Source: Schizochytrium sp. CCTCC M209059 (lineage: Eukaryota; Sar; Bigyra; Thraustochytrida; Thraustochytriidae). From it: a stretch of 46,169 nucleotides of DNA. This document shows, piece after piece, positions 27,691-34,685 of this stretch. Location: NCBI GenBank assembly GCA_000818945.1, contig KN805386.1, positions 319,799 to 365,967 of the forward strand. The letters run 5' to 3'. Within the stretch, counting starts at the first letter, position 1. Each line of letters opens with the position of its first letter. The translations under genes were made by a program, and so were the position numbers. Below the pieces are notes generated by a model. That model was not told the origin of the DNA. It was given only the letters and a program-made list of their open reading frames with translations, and did no database searches.

Positions 27691-28749
27691 CTACAATTGC
27701 AAAGGAGAAAAATCCTCTTTGAAGAAGGCGTGGTCGAGCACTGCGTTTGCCCCGCCATAATAACCGAGACATTTCTCTGACTCCTTGCTTCCCAAGAGGC
27801 AAGTAGTAAGGTCATCAACGAAAGAACAGCTCGGATTCGACGCTGTTGGGGAAGGAATGGAGAGCGGACTCGAGCATATCATCTCGCACAATTCGAGGTC
27901 GTCTGGCGAGTACCAAGGTAATGCCCCGTATGCCATTTCGAACATGATGACTCCAAAGCTCCACCAGTCGACTTCGAACCCATGGAGCTCACCAAGCAGC
28001 TTTTCAGGGCTTGTGTACGGCGCTGTTCCATGTCGGCATAAAACACGGGAGCGCGTGGGTTCCACGCCGTCCGGCGCAATCGAATTCACAACTGGCGCTT
28101 CCATGGCTACCGAAAGCCCAAAGTCAAGTATACGAACGTGATTATCTGCGGTGAGGCCAATATTCTCGGGCTTGAGGTCTTCGTGAACAATGTTGCAGCG
28201 ATGGAGAAAAGCTACACCGAGCGCAATCTCGCGCCCGAACCTCTGCAGTTCAGAAAGGCATGGAAGCCCTCGGCGGAGAGAGTGCGTGAGGTCACTCCCG
28301 ACGCAATACTCCAACCCAATGAAAGGTTCCTGTACGCTAAGCTTCGGCGTGATGACAAACTCGCAGACCTCCGGAGCTGACTCAATCGCCTGGAGTACCT
28401 TGAGCTCATTCTTGCGCTCGTGTGAGCCTCTTGAGGTCTTCGTATACAATTTGAGAGCGACTGTTTCCCCTGTTTGCTCAATCTCACCCAGAAAGAGCTT
28501 GCAGCAAGTCCCGGAGGAGATCTGACGGCTTACTCGAACGCGTGCTCTGTTTCTCCTTCGAAAACTCGACACCGCGGAACTTGTCCTGTCGAAAGAGGAT
28601 GTTGAGTTGCTCATGCCGTGCGTTGATGCATGCCGTGGCGCGTCCGTGTCGGTCTTCTTGTCTGTGTTGGCTTCATCCTGGCCTTGTTGATCGTTCTGCG
28701 TGATGATGGAGGCGTCAAGGGACGCAGGCTTGACCGCGGCTGACCCCAT
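27691..28749 (-). CDS. Protein kinase paralogue K2 (non-RD, HED catalytic loop)
   Basis: The protein has 352 residues and starts with the same seven residues as K1 (MGSAAVK) at ATG 28749. The nucleotide loop is ISSGTCCKLFLGE (Cys82 in the second Gly position), the ATP lysine is K100, the catalytic loop is HEDLKPEN (189-196), DFG is at 209-211 and the activation-segment end is TSPEKL. The kinase domain is highly similar to K1 throughout, including GFEVDWWSFGV and the C-terminal LGYYGGANAVLDHAFFKEDF. The N-terminal 65 residues differ from K1, being Asp/Gln/Thr-rich. With K1 it forms a head-to-tail tandem duplication that includes the promoter. The function is unknown; the key catalytic Lys and Asp are kept. 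Confidence 0.88.
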   Translation of the reverse strand: MGSAAVKPASLDASIITQNDQQGQDEANTDKKTDTDAPRHASTHGMSNSTSSFDRTSSAVSSFRRRNRARVRVSRQISSGTCCKLFLGEIEQTGETVALKLYTKTSRGSHERKNELKVLQAIESAPEVCEFVITPKLSVQEPFIGLEYCVGSDLTHSLRRGLPCLSELQRFGREIALGVAFLHRCNIVHEDLKPENIGLTADNHVRILDFGLSVAMEAPVVNSIAPDGVEPTRSRVLCRHGTAPYTSPEKLLGELHGFEVDWWSFGVIMFEMAYGALPWYSPDDLELCEMICSSPLSIPSPTASNPSCSFVDDLTTCLLGSKESEKCLGYYGGANAVLDHAFFKEDFSPLQL

Positions 28750-29016
28750 GTTGGCGATTTAAGATGCACCACCCAACAACGGATAGAGGTCTGAAGCTCG
28801 CTCGAAGAGGGCTGGGCAAGCCATCAGGCTTTGCATCCATGCCTTCATGTGGGGAGCTTGGGGGCCAGTCAGCTTTCTCCCTAAGCCAGCAGGAGAGTCT
28901 ACGAAAGCTAGTGGCTGACCTCATACGGATGCGTGCCCGTCAAATGTATGCGGTTGAATGATATAGCCCGCATTTGTCGAAGGAATGAAATGTGCAAGGT
29001 GCACTTTTCAAGAAAA

Positions 29017-29029
29017 TGCGAATCCATTT
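29017..29029 (-). promoter_or_regulatory. Conserved promoter word upstream of kinase K2
   Basis: The same TGCGAATCCATTT as at 26453, here 268 bases before the K2 ATG. It is preceded in both loci by a short ACTTTTC word. Confidence 0.35.
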
Positions 29030-29130
29030 CCAAGAACCATCTTGCGTAGCCCGGACTAATTATTCGGACCCTTTTATCCTGGCAATGGACCCGTACATTC
29101 AGCAGGAGAAAAGGGCATATAAGGGCGCTT

Positions 29131-29161
29131 GCAGCTGCTGCTGGTGCTACTGCTGCTGCTG

Positions 29162-29201
<40 letters not shown>
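29131..29201. repeat. CTG trinucleotide microsatellite
   Basis: About 70 bases of CTG units with a few GGT, CTA and CTC interruptions in the K2-K3 spacer. Similar CTG tracts lie at 16295-16336 and 45849-45878, each near a gene start. Confidence 0.9.
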
Positions 29202-30236
29202 CCAAAAGTTAAAGATACGTCCGGAAGCTTTGCGCGTGTGACTAGTCGAATACCTGGCTCCGCAACGCGTTTCGGCGCTCTCTCCTCACCCTGTTGCTGT
29301 GGTCGGTCAAGTAGTTACGCATAATTTGCCCAGCCATCGGAGCTCCAACCGCGGCTCTGGTTATCTTTTTCGTACGCATCGCAGGCTACGCATCAGACAG
29401 CGATTTCCCAAGCGAATCCCGCCACCCATGCTCCTGCGCCTTTACCGTACTACACGTTGCACTTCTTCCAACCTGCTTCCCCCCACCAATGTGCGTCCTG
29501 TGAGTGAGGAAGCTGGCAAAGGATGGCGATCGCACCCTTCGAGGTACGCTGCCGTCGTTACGAGCGTAGGACAAGCGCTTTGTTTAGACCGTGGCTCTTG
29601 GCATCTGCCCTGCTTCCTGCATCTGACGACTGACTCTGTGGGCGGGGGCCAGTTATACCATAGTTGTATCAGTTTCCATTCACAAGTTGTGGGGATTGGA
29701 CTCATGGAGATTCCCCCTTTTCCCCCAACCCCCCAAAATGGACCTTCTCGCGTTCGCGTCCAACCTTTCCGCGCCGCGGCTGTTTCACCCGCTTTGGAAA
29801 CGGAATGAAGCATGGTGTAGCGACCCAACAAACTGCGACGTTGGCTTCCTTATTGCCTGCCTACCATCCCTGCTTCTTGCCAGCCAAGATGGCCTGGTCT
29901 AGCCCGGGGCTTCTAGCCTTTCTGATTCGGGCCCCAAAGTGTATGTACGTACACGAGCACGAGGGCCTGCAGACGGCCAAAGTCTCTCACAAGTCTCGCC
30001 ACCCACCCATCCAGACAGGCAACGCCCGCTCGCCGGCGCGCAGAAATCTGCTAGCTTGTGGTTGCATCTCCCGTCGAAGCGTAGCCCCGCGCCGCTCAAG
30101 CGGCTTCCTTTTGGGGGAAAAGTCTTGCACCCAAGAGCTTCATACGTACTACAGACTGTGTACTGGCAACGAGCTTGCCCTACAGTCTCGCTCAGTTCTT
30201 TTCTTTTCTCCGGGGGGAAGGGGAAGGGGAAAGGGG

Positions 30237-30400
30237 NNNNNNNNNNNNNNNNNNNNNNNNNNNNNNNNNNNNNNNNNNNNNNNNNNNNNNNNNNNNNNNN
30301 NNNNNNNNNNNNNNNNNNNNNNNNNNNNNNNNNNNNNNNNNNNNNNNNNNNNNNNNNNNNNNNNNNNNNNNNNNNNNNNNNNNNNNNNNNNNNNNNNNNN
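30237..30400. other. Assembly gap (164 Ns)
   Basis: Unknown sequence. The left flank is G-rich (GGGGGG and GGGG runs, 30211-30236) and the right flank is C-rich (CCCCCCC followed by ACC repeats, 30401-30431). The gap length may be nominal. Confidence 0.99.
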
Positions 30401-30884
30401 CCCCCCCACCACCACCACCACTACCACCACCAAAAGAAGAAAGGCCGCTTGTTTTGTTGAATCTCATCGGACTTGGGGAAAATGCAAAATCGTATCGCAG
30501 AAATGTGAATTCAGTCCCACAAGTTTGCCACCATGCAAGTTGGATCTGACTGAAATCGTCAACGCACCTCAGATTCAAGGATCGCATTGCTCAATCTTAG
30601 GCAGCAAGGCTTGAAAGGTCTCTGAAACGAAAATTTGACCGCCTTTCCATTCAGTCCATATCCCGGGTATGCTGCGGAGATAGGTTTCACAACGCCCTCG
30701 CATGTGGTGGGACGGCAAAGCTGGAAATGAAAGTCTGTAATACAGACGAAAATCTGCAAGACCGGTCACTCAGGTGAGACGCTCCGGCAAGATCTGGAAT
30801 CGAGAAACTCTCAAACCCCGAACGACAGCCAAGTCATGGCGTAGACGTAGAACAAGCAACCGCTGCGCAGCATTCTTCAGAGAG

Positions 30885-31763
30885 ATGGCGGACCAACAAG
30901 TAGGCGTGTGTGCCCGTCTGCGCGTACATCGCAAGATCTCACGTGGTCCATGCAGTAGAGTATATGTCGGTGAGATCTGTGCCACAGGAGAGCCTGTTGC
31001 TCTCAAAGCGTATGAAGTATCTGCGCGAGGAAAGCGAGAGCGCGAGCAGGAACTTCAGGTCCTCCGCGTCATCGAGGAGAGGATGTGCCCGTTCGTGGTG
31101 CGCCCCAAGCTCTATGTCCAGCAACCTTTCATTGGGGTAGAATTCTGTGCCCGTGGGGACCTCGTCGCTTTGATGGAGCACGGCTCGCCATCACTCCGGC
31201 AGATTCGCGGCATTGCGAAAGAAATAATCGAAGGCATTCGTTTTCTTCATGAGAACCTAGTCATTCACGGTGACATCAAGCCTGAGAACATTGGCATTGC
31301 GGAAGACGGGCACATTCGCATATTCGATTTTGGTCTCGCGACAATTGTCCAGGCCGATGAAGAGGGCAAGCTTTGCAAAGTTGTCAGCCCATATGGTACG
31401 ACTGCATACTCGCGCCCGGAAAAGCTGCAAGGCAAGCCGTACGGCTTCGAAGTCGACTTGTGGGGGTTTGCCGTCGTACTCTTCGAGCTCGCTCACGACG
31501 AGTTGCCCTGGCTGGGATCAACCCCGGACGAAACCTGCAGCTTGATTTGCGAGGCTCCTCTCTGCATTCCTGGGGACGAAGAGACTGTGGCTGAAGATGA
31601 AGAGCTCGATAACGAAGAAGAGGCCTGCAATGACCTCCTTCATGAGATGCTTGCTTTCAAAGATCCCGAGGAGCGGCTTGGATATCACGAGGGCTGGCGC
31701 GAAGTCTTGGCGCACCCGTTCCTCCTCGACGAAGACCTTTGCAAAATTTTCCTTCCCTTCTGA
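30885..31763 (+). CDS. Protein kinase paralogue K3 (non-RD, HGD catalytic loop)
   Basis: The protein has 292 residues from ATG 30885 (MADQQVGV). The frame is open upstream to about 30774 without ATG, so a short 5' exon is possible. It has a compact kinase domain and lacks the long N-terminal tail of K1/K2. The nucleotide loop is ISRGPCSRVYVGE with Cys23 in the second Gly position, as in K1/K2. The lysine is K41, the catalytic loop is HGDIKPEN (128-135), DFG is at 148-150 and the activation segment ends in SRPEKL. A Glu/Asp-rich insert lies near the C-terminus before LGYHEGWREVLAHPFL. It is clearly the same family as K1/K2 but more diverged and in the opposite orientation. Confidence 0.85.
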   Translation: MADQQVGVCARLRVHRKISRGPCSRVYVGEICATGEPVALKAYEVSARGKREREQELQVLRVIEERMCPFVVRPKLYVQQPFIGVEFCARGDLVALMEHGSPSLRQIRGIAKEIIEGIRFLHENLVIHGDIKPENIGIAEDGHIRIFDFGLATIVQADEEGKLCKVVSPYGTTAYSRPEKLQGKPYGFEVDLWGFAVVLFELAHDELPWLGSTPDETCSLICEAPLCIPGDEETVAEDEELDNEEEACNDLLHEMLAFKDPEERLGYHEGWREVLAHPFLLDEDLCKIFLPF

Positions 31764-31870
31764 AAGTTGACGAAGCCCGCGCAAGGCTTCTCATAAGAGA
31801 ATTTCCACAAGAAACTTTGGAGACTCATTTGCTTCCGTAGCCAAAAAGAGAAGATTACTTATTCTAGCAA

Positions 31871-33352
31871 TCACGCAAGATCGAGCGATGTACTCCTGCA
31901 GTCCTCGAGAGACGCTGCTCTTGCAATCGAGAACGTTTCCTCTTCGGGTGTATTTTGAGGTGCTTGCGCGTCCGTCTGACTCAAATCAGTATCCAGTATT
32001 TCTACGTTTGTCACATACACCATTGGAGTTGCTGGTGGCAGCAAATCGACCGCCGGTGCTATTTCCTTGTGAGGAAGATGAATTGAGATGCCCTTGCTAG
32101 GTGCTTTCGTTTCTGAGGGAGTCTCCTTAAATGGCCTGGAAGCATCTTCGGCAAGGCCAGACTGCCCTGATTCTTCTGCATCGCTGCCGCTTCCGGAAGC
32201 TCGTAGCTCGGCAAGAATAGCAAAGATCGAGAGGGCTGCCCCGAGGCACCCGAGCGCAATGACGACACTCTGAAGAGTCTTCGCGCTTCTACTTTCTGTA
32301 ACGAGTGAATGTGTTAGTCCGCATAGGCCGAGAAGCAGCAAAAGGATAAGCATGAGCTGCGCAAAGTGCTGATTGGAGATGACTCCACCTGTTCTCGAGT
32401 CATCATAGGGCTTGACCACCTGCACCACAGAGAGAAAGAACGAGACAAAGGCCACAAAGCAAACCACTGCAATGGCCGCATGCGTTTGAGTCAGTAGCAC
32501 AAAGCCTGACGTGAGCACAAATCGTCTCGCGAGCTCAATACTCTCATAGAAGCCAACGCGTTCTTTGTATGGAGTCCACAAAAAGTTTGAGGCCCTCTTC
32601 CAGACGGGGCCGAGCGATTTCTGCTTGAACCAAAGACCAAAGAACAAGAGAGCTGTACCGATCGGGTAGACAGCAATCATGATGCCAGCGTAAGCGCGAA
32701 AATGGGCGCTTTTGGTCGATGCAAAGTCGATTTTGTGGTCAGCTTGCAGTGTTTCAAAGGGATCGGTGTCGCCTTCAAAGCGCTCGAAGGGCTCCTTCAA
32801 AAAGGCGCGTACAATTTGCGCCGACACGCTCGAGTACACGATAAAGAGCAATTCGAGCCCAAGCCAAATGGCCCATCCGAGCGCAGCGTCGTAATTGCCC
32901 CGCCAACGGAAGCACAATGCGGTGAGGCCCATCAGAGCAAGAACGGCGAGAGGCCAAAGAGTAACAGCCAGGAGCGAGCTGTAAAAGTTCACATCCACGC
33001 TCGCACATCCAATTCTAAAGAACGTTGTCAGGCCGCCCAGGTTCCCCGAGGTAATAAAAGTTAAAGCCGCACCATTGATCCCGCTCGACGTAAGGAAATC
33101 GGTGGTCACGAGAAATTCGCAGTAGATTTGAAGAAATACAATCGCTAAACGAGCCTTGACGGAAATACTCTCCAAGCGTGATATGTATGTGGCGCAGAAC
33201 GCTGTGGCGCAATTAGTTCGACTTGATAATTCACGTTGGGCCGAAGAAGATCTCGATCTCTTTAAGCCTCCCCAGAACACGATAATCGCCACAAAGAAAA
33301 GACCCATGACTGCCATGCTTGCGATCCAAACGTTTAGGAGGATTTCATCCAT
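31871..33352 (-). CDS. Multi-pass membrane protein, receptor tail lacking its ectodomain
   Basis: The protein has 493 residues from ATG 33352. About seven hydrophobic segments are visible, starting at WIASMAVMGLFFVAIIVFWGG. They include FYSSLLAVTLWPLAVLALMGLTALCF, YAGIMIAVYPIGTALLFFGLWF and LMLILLLLLGLCGL. The order, with a Cys-containing DVNFYSS loop, HFRAYAGIMIAVYPIG and the YKERVGFYESIELARRFVLT block, matches the membrane tail of large protist surface proteins that carry Cys-rich or LRR ectodomains. About 21 codons before the ATG are in frame and encode RGVFSPAGYEECTDEASR, like the end of an ephrin-receptor-like Cys repeat, preceded by a TGA. The cytoplasmic tail is Ser/Glu-rich. It is probably a truncated gene or one lacking an upstream exon. 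The function is unknown. Confidence 0.75.
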   Translation of the reverse strand: MDEILLNVWIASMAVMGLFFVAIIVFWGGLKRSRSSSAQRELSSRTNCATAFCATYISRLESISVKARLAIVFLQIYCEFLVTTDFLTSSGINGAALTFITSGNLGGLTTFFRIGCASVDVNFYSSLLAVTLWPLAVLALMGLTALCFRWRGNYDAALGWAIWLGLELLFIVYSSVSAQIVRAFLKEPFERFEGDTDPFETLQADHKIDFASTKSAHFRAYAGIMIAVYPIGTALLFFGLWFKQKSLGPVWKRASNFLWTPYKERVGFYESIELARRFVLTSGFVLLTQTHAAIAVVCFVAFVSFFLSVVQVVKPYDDSRTGGVISNQHFAQLMLILLLLLGLCGLTHSLVTESRSAKTLQSVVIALGCLGAALSIFAILAELRASGSGSDAEESGQSGLAEDASRPFKETPSETKAPSKGISIHLPHKEIAPAVDLLPPATPMVYVTNVEILDTDLSQTDAQAPQNTPEEETFSIARAASLEDCRSTSLDLA

Positions 33353-33407
33353 GCGCGACGCCTCATCCGTGCACTCCTCATACCCTGCGGGGCTGAAGAC
33401 CCCGCGA

Positions 33408-33422
33408 TCTGAAGTGCGTTTT
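33408..33422 (+). repeat. Left arm of a 15-base inverted repeat
   Basis: TCTGAAGTGCGTTTT; its reverse complement is at 34427-34441. It lies exactly where the receptor-like reading frame loses protein character. Confidence 0.7.
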
Positions 33423-33624
33423 CAGTCCGAGCTACAGTGAACTAGTGAATTATTAGTTATATTCAGTATCTTTCTCCGTAATTGAGGTCGCTATGGGGCC
33501 AATAAAACATGAACCGGAGAGCTGGTCGTATGGAAAACGTTCTTGTAGTAGAAGCGCACTCTGTAAGCCCATGCCACGAGCCGGTAGTTTGATAACAGTA
33601 GGTCCTCTGCAAACGTAGTCTCTG

Positions 33625-33818
33625 GGAGCATGGGTCTAGGTCCAGGGTCTACTTTGAAAAAGCTTGTTACCGGAACATTTCCTTTGCCCACGTCGGCGCT
33701 TCACAGCTTGCAAACTTTTATTGGAGCATGCGCCTAGGTCCAGGACCCATCTCGAAAAAGCATGTTACTGGCCACGGAGCATCTCCTTTGCGCATGTCGG
33801 CGCTACACAGCTTGCAAG
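33625..33818. repeat. Two diverged direct repeats of about 95 bases
   Basis: Copy 1 starts at 33625 and copy 2 at 33723, each opening with GGAGCATG and CTAGGTCCAGG. They then share GAAAAAGC, TGTTAC, CTCCTTTG- or TTCCTTTG-like words, GTCGGCGCT and CACAGCTTGCAA. Copy 2 has a small insertion. The repeat is noncoding. Confidence 0.75.
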
Positions 33819-33880
33819 CTTGCACTTGGCCGCCAGCCATTCCTCTGCTATGAACAACACATGCATCTTCCGGACGCGAA

Positions 33881-34190
33881 CTAAGTGAGGGTTCTGCTTC
33901 CCTCAGCGCACCCGTCAGGGCCGAGTTCGATCAAATGGAACACTGGACTATTCGAGTCAATAAGTTCTGCGGCAGACACCACATGCATGGCAATTGTGAG
34001 TGTTTGGATCAAGGGTGTATGAAAGGAGCTTGTTAACGCAATCTGCAACGAGTTCATCGGATGGCGGCTGGATCCAGTTGCGGCGCTCCTCAGGCGATTC
34101 ATCAGCGATGATGATTCGATTCAAAATCTCTGTGAAATTGTCCATCGGAGTCGTCTCATTTTTATCTTGCAGGTTGACCGACTTGTTCAT
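33881..34190 (-). pseudogene. Possible Helitron-associated (DUF6570-like) protein fragment
   Basis: A minus-strand frame from ATG 34190 reads, in part, WIQPPSDELVADCVNKLLSY and ends in CHACGVCRRTY at a TGA. The neighbouring frame continues with AAELIDSNSPVFHLIEL to 33881. The PPSxEL helix followed by a CxxC..C cluster resembles the start of proteins encoded by fungal and protist Helitrons (DUF6570-like) or related mobile elements. The assignment rests on motif memory only. It is broken by a frameshift and lacks downstream helicase sequence, so it would be a relic. Confidence 0.3.
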
Positions 34191-34426
34191 TGGAGCCTTG
34201 TTATTATCGACTTGCGAGTTGCCCAGCCCCTCTCAGTTTGCTGACTGTAACGCAACATGACTCATTTCAGCCCGAGAATGGCAACGCTTTCTGCTCGAAT
34301 GCCTAAAACGATCTGATTTTATGTTCAATACGGGCTCAAACTGCAAATTCATGTCCAAATTTGTCCAAATTTTTATGACCAATACGGGCGCAAACCAGGA
34401 GCGCCCCCCGACATAAAGATCGTGCA

Positions 34427-34441
34427 AAAACGCACTTCAGA
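34427..34441 (-). repeat. Right arm of a 15-base inverted repeat
   Basis: AAAACGCACTTCAGA, the reverse complement of 33408-33422. I found no clear target-site duplication outside the two arms. Confidence 0.7.
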
Positions 34442-34685
34442 ATGAGCCAGACCCACTGGGTTCCGCAACCCGCTCCTCCGGTAGCAGTCGCTAGGGGCCG
34501 GATAGCGAGCGGGCGGCGAGAGTGGGCGAGCGTGGGCCCGGGAGGGACGAACGGCCCGACGGCGCGGCAAACCCGAAACGAGGGAGCGTGAACCGAAGGT
34601 GCGAGCGCGCGTGCGGACGGGCAGACGGGCGCGGCGCGGGCAGACGGGCGCGGGCAGATGGGCGCGGCGCGGGCAGACGGGCAGG

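Larger units (their letters stand above)
28750..30884. other. 2.1 kb spacer with assembly gap between kinases K2 and K3
   Basis: It holds the K2 promoter (conserved word at 29017-29029), a long CTG microsatellite (29131-29201), the N gap (30237-30400) and the K3 leader. Frames at 29299-29808 and 29664-30236 are open by chance composition and show no domain. I see no gene in this stretch, but the gap hides an unknown amount of sequence. Confidence 0.5.
33353..34685. other. 1.3 kb spacer with direct and inverted repeats and a possible transposon fragment
   Basis: This AT-richer spacer lies between the truncated receptor and the nuclease-kinase gene. It contains a perfect 15-base inverted repeat (33408-33422 and 34427-34441), two diverged copies of a roughly 95-base direct repeat (33625-33818) and a short direct repeat (TTATG..CAATACGGG at 34319 and 34374). 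It also holds a minus-strand frame with a transposon-like motif and, just before the next ATG, GGGCAGACGGGCGCGG repeats (34618-34684). Confidence 0.6.

Noticed and set aside
29299..30236. Open frames in the K2-K3 spacer as possible genes
   Set aside because: No domain, irregular composition, and the longest one runs through the Ns; not supported.
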